The notes: a model not told the origin generated them from the sequence alone. Positions 34,269 to 43,199 are shown, counted from the first letter of the stretch. The stretch: DNA of 61,626 nucleotides from Bacteroidota bacterium (GCA_023390775.1 JAEWCF010000049.1:1-61626), one strand, 5' to 3'. Made by a program: numbers and translations.

Positions 34269-34350
34269 CTAATTTCCTCATTAGCACATTTCCTCATTCG
34301 CACATTTTCAAATTTTCAAATTTTCAAATTTTCAAATTTTCAAATTTCTT

Positions 34351-34812
34351 TTACTCAAACTCCGCAATCACAATCTTCCTCATCCCCATCATCTTCTTGT
34401 AATTCCCCGGTTTTTTAAGCATCTGCTCCCAATCCTCGGGGCAAACTTGCCAGCTCAAACCGTATTTGTCCTTGAGCCAACCGCAGACGCTTTCCTCGCC
34501 CTCGGCGGTTAGCGCGTCCCAGTAATAATCGATTTCCTGCTGGTTTTTGCAGGGAATCATCAGCGAGATTGCCTCACTAAATTTAAATTCCGGGCCCGCA
34601 TTGATCCCGATGAACCGCATGCCCAAAACCTCGAATTCCACCGTGAGTACCTTTCCGGCAAATTCCTTTTGAAAATCAGCGAGGCCTTCCTCTTCCGAAT
34701 TGGGATAGTACGTCGTGTTCAAAATTTTTCCGTCCTTGAATATTTTCATGTAGTATTCCGCAGCCTCCTGCGCATTGTGGTCAAACCACAGGTTGGGGAT
34801 GATTTTTTGCAT
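34351..34812 (-). CDS. PhnB-like VOC superfamily protein
   Basis: 153 residues from ATG 34812 (MQKIIPNLWFDHNAQEAAEYY); the frame extends 21 codons upstream, but those residues do not fit the family. The fold is two beta-alpha-beta-beta-beta units of the vicinal-oxygen-chelate type; YGLSWQVCPEDWEQML and the MRKIVIAEFE end are typical of the PhnB-like '3-demethylubiquinone methyltransferase' Pfam group, whose name does not reflect a proven activity. Small cytoplasmic protein, function unknown. Confidence 0.85.
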   Translation of the reverse strand: MQKIIPNLWFDHNAQEAAEYYMKIFKDGKILNTTYYPNSEEEGLADFQKEFAGKVLTVEFEVLGMRFIGINAGPEFKFSEAISLMIPCKNQQEIDYYWDALTAEGEESVCGWLKDKYGLSWQVCPEDWEQMLKKPGNYKKMMGMRKIVIAEFE

Positions 34813-34997
34813 GAGTTTGAATTTTAGCAGGTTTAAGATAGTAAAATTTAGGCAATCGAGCCAGTTTTGAGTCATCGGTCATCAGTCATCAGCCGTCAGA
34901 TGTCAGCTGATAGTTGGTACACGACTTATAATTGGTACATTTTCACATTTGCACATTTCCTAATTTCCTAATTTCCTAATTAACTTACCTTTGCCCC

Positions 34998-35732
34998 ATG
35001 CAAAACGACTCCCTCATCTATGGCATCCGCGCCGTCATCGAAGCCATCAATTCCGGAAAGGAAATAGACAAGGTTTTCATCCAAAAGGAGGCCGCCGGCG
35101 ATCTCATGCGCGAACTCATGAAAACGCTCAAACAGCACGAGGTCAACTACGCCTACGTCCCCGCCGAAAAACTCATGCGCATGACTCCCGGAAACCACCA
35201 GGGCGTCGTGGCAACCATTGCACCGGTCAACTTCAAAAATTTTGAGGAAATGGTCAACGAGGCGATGGAATCGGGCAAGGCGCCGCTATTTTTGATACTC
35301 GATCAGATTTCCGATGCTCGAAATTTTGGGGCCATCATCCGCACCGCCGAATGCACCGGGGTCACCGGCATCATCGTCCCGCGGCAGGGTTCGGCGCCGG
35401 TCAACGGGGACACGGTCAAGACCTCGGCCGGTGCGGTATTCAACGTGCCCATTGCCAAGGTCGGCCACATCAAGGACGCGGTTTTTTACCTGCAGGGATC
35501 GGGCATTAAATGCGTCGGCGCGACCGAAAAAGCCGACGATTTCCTCTACAACGCCGGATTCTCCGGACCACTGGCCATCGTCATGGGTTCCGAAGACCGC
35601 GGCATCAACCCATCGGTACTCAAAATACTGGACGCTACGGCAAAACTTCCCATGATGGGAACCATCGGGTCGCTCAACGTCTCGGTCGCGGCCGGCGCGT
35701 TCCTCTACGAGGCCCTGCGTCAAAGGATGTAA
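34998..35732 (+). CDS. rlmB: 23S rRNA (guanosine-2'-O-)-methyltransferase, SpoU/RlmB type
   Basis: 244 residues. N-terminal substrate-binding domain (about 1-75: LIYGIRAVIEAINSG); SPOUT domain with motif 1 ARNFGAIIRTAECTGV, motif 2 IVMGSEDRGINP and motif 3 IGSLNVSVAAGAFLYEAL forming the knot that binds S-adenosylmethionine. Modifies the ribosomal P-loop region in E. coli. A -7-like TACCTTTG lies 4 nt before the ATG, so the mRNA may be nearly leaderless. Confidence 0.92.
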   Translation: MQNDSLIYGIRAVIEAINSGKEIDKVFIQKEAAGDLMRELMKTLKQHEVNYAYVPAEKLMRMTPGNHQGVVATIAPVNFKNFEEMVNEAMESGKAPLFLILDQISDARNFGAIIRTAECTGVTGIIVPRQGSAPVNGDTVKTSAGAVFNVPIAKVGHIKDAVFYLQGSGIKCVGATEKADDFLYNAGFSGPLAIVMGSEDRGINPSVLKILDATAKLPMMGTIGSLNVSVAAGAFLYEALRQRM

Positions 35733-35744
35733 ATTTTTTGGAGC

Positions 35745-35808
35745 TTTTTCCCGCTATCCGTTTCAATCCCTTTGGGGATTTGCACTGCTATCGGGGCTAG
35801 GGCCCTGG
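35745..35808. repeat. 'GCTATCCG' palindromic interspersed element, copy A
   Basis: Reads CCCGCTATCCG, then an internal hairpin (AATCCCTTTGGGGATT), then CACTGCTATCGGGGC. A related element lies at 60270-60345. It fills the space between the convergent rlmB and rhomboid genes, and it contains the rhomboid stop codon and its last dozen codons. Confidence 0.65.
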
Positions 35809-36551
35809 AGCCTGGTTCGGGTGGGGACAAAATCATAGACAATTTCGGGCCGATCAGGCTCTGGCTGCACCTCCGCTTCGGGCTTGGGCGGGTTCACGAA
35901 GTTCCCGTTCTCGTCAAAGCGCTGCATGAACTTGTCCTGCGAGGGGTCAAAATCGGGGCGTTCCCACTCATACCGGATGACCTTTTTGTATTCCGGCGTC
36001 CTGATCCGGATCGCAAGCCCGAAACCTGTCACAAAACCTGCCAGGTGCGCCTCCCACGAGATGCCTTTTTCGATATCGGGGAACACATACCAGATCATGC
36101 TCCCGTAAAACATCACCACAAAAAGCGAAAGCGCGACAAGCCGATAATACTTGGTCAGCACGCCCTTGAAGAATATGAAACTCGCCAACACATAGACCAA
36201 TCCGCTCGCCCCGATGTGGTAATTCTCACGCCCGATGAGCCACGTTCCCAACCCCGAGAATAAGACTCCGAGGAATACTACCTTGAGCGCCTGGTCGTGA
36301 TAGAAATAGGAAAGCGCCGCCAGCAGAATAAGCAGCGGCAATGAGTTGTTGTAAAGGTGTTCGAGGCTTCCGTGAAGCAGCGGGCTAAAGACAATTCCCC
36401 GAAGACCCGTGATATCACGCGGCAAGATCCCGTAGTCGCCAAAGTTGCCCGGCAACCGGATCTCGGCCCAAAACGCGATCCACAGCACCAGCACCGATAA
36501 AAACGGCAATAAAACGGTTTGCGCGGTAAATTTAAAATGATGGTCATTCAT
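35763..36551 (-). CDS. Rhomboid family intramembrane serine protease
   Basis: 262 residues from ATG 36551 (a TTG four codons upstream gives no better start). Six hydrophobic segments between about 10 and 195. The catalytic Ser is in HIGASGLVYV and the His in WEAHLAGFVTGFG; HLYNNSLPL is the helix-2 His/Asn region. A Pro/Glu-rich cytosolic tail follows. The last ~13 residues (GPSPDSSANPQRD) are encoded by the interspersed GCTATCCG element, so the original end has probably been replaced. Cleaves transmembrane segments of unknown substrates. Confidence 0.9.
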   Translation of the reverse strand: MNDHHFKFTAQTVLLPFLSVLVLWIAFWAEIRLPGNFGDYGILPRDITGLRGIVFSPLLHGSLEHLYNNSLPLLILLAALSYFYHDQALKVVFLGVLFSGLGTWLIGRENYHIGASGLVYVLASFIFFKGVLTKYYRLVALSLFVVMFYGSMIWYVFPDIEKGISWEAHLAGFVTGFGLAIRIRTPEYKKVIRYEWERPDFDPSQDKFMQRFDENGNFVNPPKPEAEVQPEPDRPEIVYDFVPTRTRLQGPSPDSSANPQRD

Positions 36552-36613
36552 GGCTGGCGGCAAAGGTCAAAAATACGCCCAAAGTAGGAGGACTGCAACA
36601 TTGTCAGTTCAGG

Positions 36614-36662
36614 TAATGGGTTGTGGGTAATGGGTTATGAGTTTTGGGTAATGGGCTTTGGG
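36614..36662 (+). repeat. G-tract repeat ahead of rarA
   Basis: Six GGG tracts (36618, 36625, 36632, 36646, 36653, 36660) separated by 4-nt loops except one of 11 nt, built from GGGTTWTGGGTAAT words. Fits a G-quadruplex pattern. Lies in the 250-nt gap between the divergent rhomboid and rarA genes. Confidence 0.55.
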
Positions 36663-36802
36663 TAGTGAGAGGAAATTTAGGTAAATATTGACTTTTCCAG
36701 ATATTTGTGTACTCATCTTACCCTTAATTTTACACTTTTTAAACTTTTAATTTCAGGTTTAGTTTCGCAAAACTTATAACCCATAACGCAAAACCCACCC
36801 CC

Positions 36803-38080
36803 ATGGAAGCCCCCCTCGCCGAACGCATCCGCCCGCAAACCCTCGAAGATTACATCAGCCAGTCGCATTTGGTGGGACCGGAGGGTTCGCTCTCGCGCCA
36901 ATTGCAATCGGGGTTTATCCCTTCGCTCATCTTCTGGGGCCCGCCCGGAACGGGTAAGACAACGTTGGCGCAGATCGTCGCGCAGCAGTCGCAACGGCCA
37001 TTCTACATTTTGAGCGCGATCAATTCGGGGGTGAAGGACGTGCGCGAGGTGATCGACAAGGCCAAGCAGGCGGGCGGGCTCTTCACCTCCAAAAATCCCA
37101 TCCTGTTCATCGACGAGATCCACCGCTTCAGCAAATCGCAACAGGATTCCTTGCTTGCCGCAGTTGAAAAAGGCTGGGTAACGCTCATCGGCGCGACCAC
37201 CGAGAATCCCAGTTTCGAGGTCATTCCTGCCTTGCTGTCGCGTTGTCAGGTGTACATCCTCAACCCTTTTTCCCGCGAGGATTTGGAGGCGCTTCTGCAA
37301 CGGGCCATCCGCGAGGACGCCGTGCTCAAACAAAAGCAGATAAATTTAAGGGAAACCGAGGCGCTGCTTAGGCTTTCGGGAGGCGACGGTCGCAAACTGC
37401 TCAACATTTTCGAGCTTGTGGTCAACGCATCGGGTCCGGGCCCCATCGAGATTACCAATGAGTCGGTCATGAAGCTCGCACAGCAAAACACCGTGCTCTA
37501 CGACAAGACCGGGGAACAACATTATGACATCATATCGGCCTTCATAAAATCCATGCGCGGAAGCGATCCCAACGGTGCCGTGTATTGGCTCGCCCGCATG
37601 ATCGAGGGCGGTGAAGACCTCAAATTCATCGCGCGCCGCATGCTGATTTTGGCCAGCGAGGACATCGGCAACGCCAATCCTACCGCCCTGGTCATCGCCA
37701 ACAATGCTTTCCAGGCCGTATCCACCATCGGCTACCCGGAAAGCCGCATCATCCTCAGCCAGTGCGCGGTATACCTGGCCACGTCGCCAAAAAGCAACGC
37801 GACCTATGAAGCCATCGGCAAGGCCCAGTCGCTGGTCAAGCAAACCGGCGACCTCCCGGTCCCGATCCACCTTCGAAACGCGCCTACCAAACTCATGAAA
37901 GAACTCGGCTACGGTGACGATTACAAGTACGCCCACAGTTATGAGAACAATTTTACACAGCAGGAGTTCCTGCCCGATGAGATTTCGGGGATAAAACTTT
38001 ACGAACCCGGAAACAATGCAAGGGAGAACGGCACGCGCGAGTTCTTGCGCAACCGTTGGCGGGACAAATATGGTTACTGA
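36803..38080 (+). CDS. rarA: Replication-associated recombination protein A (AAA+ ATPase)
   Basis: 425 residues. Walker A WGPPGTGKTTLAQI, Walker B ILFIDEIHRFSKSQQD and sensor 1 LIGATTENPSFEV; the C-terminal MgsA domain holds RGSDPNGAVYWLARMIEGGED and ASEDIGNANP. Related to clamp loaders and human WRNIP1; acts at stalled replication forks. It overlaps the convergent 38074-38829 gene by 7 nt. Confidence 0.95.
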   Translation: MEAPLAERIRPQTLEDYISQSHLVGPEGSLSRQLQSGFIPSLIFWGPPGTGKTTLAQIVAQQSQRPFYILSAINSGVKDVREVIDKAKQAGGLFTSKNPILFIDEIHRFSKSQQDSLLAAVEKGWVTLIGATTENPSFEVIPALLSRCQVYILNPFSREDLEALLQRAIREDAVLKQKQINLRETEALLRLSGGDGRKLLNIFELVVNASGPGPIEITNESVMKLAQQNTVLYDKTGEQHYDIISAFIKSMRGSDPNGAVYWLARMIEGGEDLKFIARRMLILASEDIGNANPTALVIANNAFQAVSTIGYPESRIILSQCAVYLATSPKSNATYEAIGKAQSLVKQTGDLPVPIHLRNAPTKLMKELGYGDDYKYAHSYENNFTQQEFLPDEISGIKLYEPGNNARENGTREFLRNRWRDKYGY

Positions 38081-38829
38081 AGGGTGACGGGCATGGTCAC
38101 CGACATGAAATTGCCTTTTTCGTAGAATTCCCAACGCCATTCGGTGCCGACCCGGACAAATGCTCCGGCCGTCGTACCGGACTGCGCGATGAAGACATCA
38201 GGATTGGATGTCCTATAGAGGTTCATCACATGTGCGCCGCTTAGATCGGTGATCTCGTATCCGTTGTCCCTTTTCTTTACCAGCATCTGCATCGGTTTGA
38301 CCTCTTTAGCCGCGGCTGCCGCTGTTCCAGCTTCCTTTTCGCCGGCTCTTTGCACGTCGGTTTTTTGCTTGTCGGGCGCCGTTGGCAACGTTTTATCGGA
38401 GCCCTTTCCGCCCGAAAATTTATACGTCCGTTCAAACGATGCGAAAGCTCCGCGCAAGGCCTGCAGGTACGCCTTTTCAAAATCCTTCTCGCGAGAACTT
38501 CCTTCGTCGGAGGTAAAGACCACGTGGTTCGAGCAATCCCGAAGCTCAACGCGCACCTTGGTCATGAAAAGGTTGCTGTTGTCGACCACGTTTCCGTAGA
38601 GCTTGTTGCACGGAAGGGCGGCCACCTCGGCGGGGATGACGTCCGAATCGAGATAGGCGGCGAAGCCATATTTTTGAAGGAACTTCTTCAGGTGCGAATT
38701 GATCTTGTGCTGATCGGCCTGTTTCTGGAAATCGAACCGGGACGGGATAAGCGCAATATTGTAATCATTCAACGAGGTCTGCGCATAGACGGCCATCGAG
38801 GTCAGAAGGAGAAGGACGAGCTTTTTCAT
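38074..38829 (-). CDS. Secreted protein of unknown function
   Basis: 251 residues from ATG 38829. Signal peptide (MKKLVLLLLTSMAVYAQ), an alpha/beta-looking domain (about 20-135, IALIPSRFDF then VRVELRDCSNHVVFTS), a low-complexity Ala/Lys/Glu linker (about 145-185) and a small C-terminal domain ending EFYEKGNFMSVTMP. Not recognised. The ATG overlaps the upstream stop in TGATG, so it is translated from the same mRNA as the HAD phosphatase. It may be the last gene of the ABC-transporter operon. Confidence 0.85.
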   Translation of the reverse strand: MKKLVLLLLTSMAVYAQTSLNDYNIALIPSRFDFQKQADQHKINSHLKKFLQKYGFAAYLDSDVIPAEVAALPCNKLYGNVVDNSNLFMTKVRVELRDCSNHVVFTSDEGSSREKDFEKAYLQALRGAFASFERTYKFSGGKGSDKTLPTAPDKQKTDVQRAGEKEAGTAAAAAKEVKPMQMLVKKRDNGYEITDLSGAHVMNLYRTSNPDVFIAQSGTTAGAFVRVGTEWRWEFYEKGNFMSVTMPVTLQ

Positions 38830-39500
38830 CAAAGGTAATTTTTAAGTTCTGCCAGCCCGCAAATGCGTTTGATTCCTTGCCCGCACGGTTCCTGCGAAAA
38901 CAGGATGGCGTCGAGGCCGCAATTCAACGCGCCGTTCACATCGGCATCGAGGCAATCCCCGATCATGACGCTTCCTTTTGGACTGGCGCCCGCGACTCTT
39001 AGGGCGTGTTCAAATATAAGGGGATTCGGTTTCTTTACACCGCAGTGTTCCGAATTGGTCACCGTTTCAAAATAGGGGCGTAAACCCGAATTGTCGATCT
39101 TCCGATCCTGGATGGACTGAAAACCGTTGGTGATGATATGCAGCCGGTATTTCCCGCGCAGGTACTCCAAGATTTCCAGCGCCCCGTCAAACAAGTGGTT
39201 ATACGTCGTCAGGGTCTCGATGTAATCCTCCGAAATAAGCAGAAGGGTATCATCGTCCAGGCGATGCCCCAATTGGTCAAATGAATCGCGCAATCTCCAA
39301 TACCTCAACTCCTGTTGCGAAATCAGGTCGTGCCGGTATTTTTCCCAGTACAGTTTGTTGAGTGGAATATAATGCGAAAGGAAATCGTCGAGCCCGACCA
39401 TGATTTGCCGCTTTTCAAAAATCGATTCGAAAGCGAGCGCCGAATTGCGGTCGAAATCCCAGAGCGTGTGGTCCAGGTCAAAGAAAACATCGGTTATCAT
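38829..39500 (-). CDS. yjjG: YjjG-type noncanonical pyrimidine nucleotidase (HAD superfamily)
   Basis: 223 residues. HAD motif I FFDLDHTLWDFD, motif II IITNG, motif III Lys in GVKKPNP, motif IV IGDCLDADVNGA. The helical cap (about 20-90) matches the YjjG family, which dephosphorylates (noncanonical) pyrimidine nucleotides. Start and stop overlap with both neighbours by one base (TGATG). Confidence 0.88.
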   Translation of the reverse strand: MITDVFFDLDHTLWDFDRNSALAFESIFEKRQIMVGLDDFLSHYIPLNKLYWEKYRHDLISQQELRYWRLRDSFDQLGHRLDDDTLLLISEDYIETLTTYNHLFDGALEILEYLRGKYRLHIITNGFQSIQDRKIDNSGLRPYFETVTNSEHCGVKKPNPLIFEHALRVAGASPKGSVMIGDCLDADVNGALNCGLDAILFSQEPCGQGIKRICGLAELKNYL

Positions 39501-39970
39501 CAGTCGCCCTTGACCACCACGACGTCGTCCATGTTGTAGATCCAGTCGTCCACATTGCTTTCGTTGACGCGGAAAACACCCTCAACGGTAACATACTGGT
39601 CCGTTTTGTAGCGTTTGGGGTTTCGGAATTTGAGGCCCATGATCGTTTCCGGCCCGGCCTTGCCACAAAAAAAGCATGCCGCGAACACATTTTTGCTTAG
39701 GGCATAATTGGTGTTGTCGATGGGGACGATGTACCCCGACATCACGACTTTTTTCCTGTTCAGAGATTTCAGTTTCGGATTGACCACGGGATAGTTGACC
39801 TCGCCGTATTCCTTGTGCGGCTTCTTTACGAACTTTATCACGCCCAAAAGTTTCCAGTTCAGGGTGTCCTTTGCCACGGGGGCAACGGTTTTATCGATGC
39901 TGACGTGATCCGAAGCGCCCGTCAGGAAGAATGCGGCCAGAACAAGGGCCAAGAACGATAGTTTATGCAT
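39500..39970 (-). CDS. Exported DUF3299-like protein with a CxxC motif
   Basis: 156 residues from ATG 39970 (MHKLSFLALVLAAFFLTGAS, signal peptide). The body contains VVMSGYIVPIDN, a CFFCGKAGPET motif and an OB-like end (QYVTVEGVFRVNESNVDDWIYNMDDV). This layout resembles DUF3299-type periplasmic proteins that often accompany metal-related ABC systems; that assignment is from memory and moderate. The start lies 8 nt inside the permease gene, so it belongs to the transporter operon. Confidence 0.75.
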   Translation of the reverse strand: MHKLSFLALVLAAFFLTGASDHVSIDKTVAPVAKDTLNWKLLGVIKFVKKPHKEYGEVNYPVVNPKLKSLNRKKVVMSGYIVPIDNTNYALSKNVFAACFFCGKAGPETIMGLKFRNPKRYKTDQYVTVEGVFRVNESNVDDWIYNMDDVVVVKGD

Positions 39971-41225
39971 TTGCAAGCGTTTTAGAAATATTGAGCCTGT
40001 AGGCCATCCCGGCGGGAATCAGCGCAGAGAGTGCACCGATCAAAAGCGTGACAGCAAAAAGCAGGCCTTCCTGGTTCCACACAAACGTAAACGGGTCAAA
40101 AGTTATTTTGTATTCCGCCTCGGTGGCTCGCGAAATCAGGGAGAGGCCCATCCGCCCGATCGCCGTTCCCAACAAAAAACCGGCAGCGCACAGCAGCAGC
40201 GCCTCAATGAGCACCAGGGACAACAACTGGCCACGGCCCGCGCCGCTGATCCGCATCAGTGCAAATTCGTACCTGCGTTCCCGGAGCGTGGAATAAAGCG
40301 CCACAAAAATGCTTATTGCCGAGATGAGCATGATCCCGTAAGCCATGTAACGCAACGCGGTCAAACCAAATCCGAACAGGGTGAACAGCCGGTTGACCTC
40401 AACCGCCGGGCTTGCAATCTGCATCGAAGTTTGAGCCGAAACCATCCGTGGCCAGGTGACAAGCGCCATCTTGTTCCGTATTTTAAAAAGCACCGCGGTG
40501 ATCTCCCGCGTATCGGCTTGTTCAGTTGCATCTACATGGGCGTGCTCCTCGTGTTCGTGCGAATGCTCATGGTTCTGCTCCGCGCCACTCGCACCCGGCG
40601 GATCCGCATGCGCGTGCCCATGCATCTGCCAAACCGTTTCAATATTGCACAGCAAAAGATTGTCGATCACCTTTCCCGATTCTTTGGCGATCCCAACCAC
40701 GACATACTCTCCCTCTTCGTGGACCTCGCCGCCATGATCGCTTCCGTGCGAACCCTTGAACGTTGTTCCGATGGCCAGGCCAAGTTTTTGCGCCGCCGTG
40801 AATCCGGCCACGACCTCGCCGGGCTTTGAAAACATTTTTCCCGATCCAAGGCCCGCACCGTATAGCTCCGTGTAGTTGGGCGTTGTGCCCACAATCCTGA
40901 AACCGCGGTAATTGTCGCCGTAGGCAAGTGGGACCGCCGATTGCGCAAAGGGATTATTCATGAATTCAAGCGCTTCGGCATACGGAATGTTCCCGGTCGG
41001 GGCATCCATTTGGTACACCGACGAAAGGATGAGCTGCAGCGGGTTCCCCTTGGCGCCCATTACAAGGTCTATGTTATCGAGGTTCCCGCTAAACTGTTTT
41101 TCAAACTGCCGCTCCAACAGGATCAACAGGGAAATGATTCCGACTCCCGCCGTCAGCAACAGGAGGCTTAGCAGTGTATTCAAAGGTTTGTGCGCCATAT
41201 TGCGCAGGGCAACTTTCGCGATCAT
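39963..41225 (-). CDS. ABC transporter permease, FtsX/MacB type, with histidine-rich loop
   Basis: 420 residues, four membrane segments (about 17-37, then three between 285 and 415) with a large periplasmic domain between the first and second, the MacB/LolE layout. The periplasmic domain has nine histidines within residues 202-230 (HGHAHADPP, then NHEHSHEHEEHAH) plus H160, H164 and H169. Such clusters usually bind Zn, Ni or Cu. With the ATPase next door and the DUF3299-like gene, a metal uptake system like Vibrio ZrgBC is possible; a LolDE-like lipoprotein exporter is the alternative. Overlaps the ATPase gene by 4 nt. Confidence 0.87.
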   Translation of the reverse strand: MIAKVALRNMAHKPLNTLLSLLLLTAGVGIISLLILLERQFEKQFSGNLDNIDLVMGAKGNPLQLILSSVYQMDAPTGNIPYAEALEFMNNPFAQSAVPLAYGDNYRGFRIVGTTPNYTELYGAGLGSGKMFSKPGEVVAGFTAAQKLGLAIGTTFKGSHGSDHGGEVHEEGEYVVVGIAKESGKVIDNLLLCNIETVWQMHGHAHADPPGASGAEQNHEHSHEHEEHAHVDATEQADTREITAVLFKIRNKMALVTWPRMVSAQTSMQIASPAVEVNRLFTLFGFGLTALRYMAYGIMLISAISIFVALYSTLRERRYEFALMRISGAGRGQLLSLVLIEALLLCAAGFLLGTAIGRMGLSLISRATEAEYKITFDPFTFVWNQEGLLFAVTLLIGALSALIPAGMAYRLNISKTLANA

Positions 41226-41854
41226 AGCATAACCCGGTTTTGAAAGACGTTCTTGAGCCTTGAATCATGGGTCACGATCATGAGCGCTGCACCGGTCTGC
41301 GCCGAGACCTCACGCAACAACCGCACGACTTTCGCTGAATTGGTATCGTCAAGGCTCGATGTCGGTTCATCTGCCAGAAGTATCGCGGGACGGTTTACCA
41401 GGGCCCTCGCAATGGAAGCGCGTTGCTGTTGCCCGATGCTCAACTGCGCCGGAAGTTTGTTTTGATGTTCCGTGATCCCGAGGGATTCCAGCAGTTCGCG
41501 GGCGCGTTCCTCTTTTCGTTTTCCGGTGGCCAGCCACGAGGCGAGGCACAAATTTTCAAAAACGGTTACCGATTTGACAAAGTGCGACTCCTGGAGGACG
41601 ATGCCAATTTTCTCGGCACGGAACCTGTCCAATTGCCTTGCGCTTAGCGATGAAATGGGCTTCCCGGCGACTTCTATCGAACCCTGCTGCGGCTTCAACA
41701 GGCCTCCCAAAAGATGGAGCAAGGTCGTTTTTCCTTTGCCGGAATCGCCCGTGATGAGCAGCTCACCGCCTTCTTCCAGGACGATATCGGGAAATGCCAG
41801 TGCGGTATCGCCGTAGGAATGACGGAGGTTGGATGTCTTAAGGATTGGGCGCAT
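41222..41854 (-). CDS. ABC transporter ATP-binding protein (LolD/MacB class)
   Basis: 210 residues. Walker A TGDSGKGKTTLLHLLGG, Q-loop VLQESHF, signature LSIGQQQRASIARAL (Ile replaces the usual Gly), Walker B ILLADEPTSSLD, H-loop VTHD. Pairs with the overlapping permease. First gene of a minus-strand operon of five genes down to 38074, all overlapping. Confidence 0.92.
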   Translation of the reverse strand: MRPILKTSNLRHSYGDTALAFPDIVLEEGGELLITGDSGKGKTTLLHLLGGLLKPQQGSIEVAGKPISSLSARQLDRFRAEKIGIVLQESHFVKSVTVFENLCLASWLATGKRKEERARELLESLGITEHQNKLPAQLSIGQQQRASIARALVNRPAILLADEPTSSLDDTNSAKVVRLLREVSAQTGAALMIVTHDSRLKNVFQNRVML

Positions 41855-41971
41855 ACGGCAAAGCTAATGATTCAGCGCAGCATCCGCAATTGTAATCCTA
41901 TAAATCAAAAGCGCATTGATATAAGCCGCGGCGCCGGTACGGGATATAACTTTGTCAAAAATCCTACTGCT

Positions 41972-42352
41972 ATGAGTTACATTACCATTCGAGTGAAAAA
42001 TGAGGGACGCCTTACCGACTACCTTCTTTTTCACGCAGACTACCTCAACGAGGCCTGGCTTGCGGAAGTCAGGGAAGACGAAACGACCCGCATTGTCCGC
42101 GAGTTCGCCTGCCATGACCTTATGAACTGTATTGACGAAATTGTCCTGTGTGCCGATCATCTCGGTGTCGTGACCGATGTTTTCGGAAACGATTCGGAGC
42201 CCGCGGTCGTACAGGCTTTAAGGGAAAAATTGCTATGCCCCGAACCCGAAACGGCCGCCCTTCGGATGCCGATTTCACTCTCACTCCACTCGCTTCCCTC
42301 CTTTTGGGGGCGGTGGGCCAAAGCCTTCCCCGATTTGGGAATGGCCGGATGA
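41972..42352 (+). CDS. Small protein of unknown function
   Basis: 126 residues from ATG 41972; a -7-like TAACTTTG lies at 41947-41954. The body is acidic and helical (LTDYLLFHADYLNEAWLAEVRE, then VVTDVFGNDSEPAVVQALREKLL); no signal peptide or membrane segment. The last ~25 residues are of a different make-up (SLHSLPSFWGRWAKAFPDLG), and another frame is open there, so the end may have shifted frame. Followed by a strong terminator, which supports a real transcript. Not recognised. Confidence 0.65.
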   Translation: MSYITIRVKNEGRLTDYLLFHADYLNEAWLAEVREDETTRIVREFACHDLMNCIDEIVLCADHLGVVTDVFGNDSEPAVVQALREKLLCPEPETAALRMPISLSLHSLPSFWGRWAKAFPDLGMAG

Positions 42353-42367
42353 AGATCCATTTGAACG

Positions 42368-42392
42368 GGCAGCCTTGAAGGCTGCCTTTTTT
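42368..42392 (+). terminator. Terminator after the small protein gene
   Basis: Perfect 9-bp inverted repeat (GGCAGCCTT at 42368-42376, AAGGCTGCC at 42378-42386) followed by six T residues. Lies between the small gene and the convergent radC. Confidence 0.8.
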
Positions 42393-43080
42393 ACAACAGG
42401 CCCTCGTCGGCGAAACTCATGTAACCGCGCTCGGTGACAATGACGTGGTCGAGAACCTTGATGTCCAGATTTTCACCGGCTGCCTTTATCTTGCGGGTGA
42501 TTTGCCGGTCGGCGTCACTGGCCTTGAGCGTACCCGAAGGATGGTTGTGCACCAAGATGATTCCGGTCGCATTGATCTCCAGCGCTCCCCGGAAGGCGAT
42601 CCTGATATCTACGACCGTACCCGTTATCCCTCCCTTTGAAAGTTGCACCTTGCTCAGTATCCGATTTGAATTGTTCAGGTAAAGGATCCAGAATTCCTCG
42701 TGCGGAAGCTCGCCCAAAATGGGTTGCATGATCTCAAAAACCGAACGGCTTGAGGCAATCTTCTCCGGTTGCGGGGTTTGGGAAACGGCCCGGCGCTTGC
42801 CCAACTCGAGCGCGGCGGCGATCGCAACGGCTTTCGCCTGCCCAATTCCCCTGAATTTCATGAGTTGCGGAACCGTCAGCTTGCCCAAAGTATTCAGGTC
42901 ATTTCCCGTGGAGGCCAGGATTTTCCGGCAGAGCATCACGGCGCTCTCACTCCTGGAACCGGAGCCGATGAGGATGGCAACCAGTTCGGCATCCGTGAGC
43001 GCCGATTTTCCTTTGAGCATCAATTTTTCCCGGGGACGGTCGTCCTCCGCCCATTGGGTGATGGGGATCGTAATTTCCAT
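42391..43080 (-). CDS. radC: RadC family JAB-domain protein
   Basis: 229 residues. N-terminal helix-hairpin-helix region (about 60-85, LMKFRGIGQAKAVAIAAA) and a C-terminal JAB/MPN domain with the metal motif LVHNHPSGTLKASDAD. Named for DNA repair, but the role is disputed. Single gene. Confidence 0.93.
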   Translation of the reverse strand: MEITIPITQWAEDDRPREKLMLKGKSALTDAELVAILIGSGSRSESAVMLCRKILASTGNDLNTLGKLTVPQLMKFRGIGQAKAVAIAAALELGKRRAVSQTPQPEKIASSRSVFEIMQPILGELPHEEFWILYLNNSNRILSKVQLSKGGITGTVVDIRIAFRGALEINATGIILVHNHPSGTLKASDADRQITRKIKAAGENLDIKVLDHVIVTERGYMSFADEGLL

Positions 43081-43199
43081 ACGGCGAATTTACCCCGCAA
43101 AAAATGTAGGATTTTGAGGAAAAACCGTCGAATTTCCCGGTCCGTTTAAGATGACCGTAAATGATTCGGCCTCGCATCATTTGAAGCCAACCATGCGTA

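Noticed and set aside
36690..36800. Promoter for rarA with TTGAC and TATTTG near 36690
   Set aside because: Spacing between the boxes is only about 11 nt, far from the usual 17-20.
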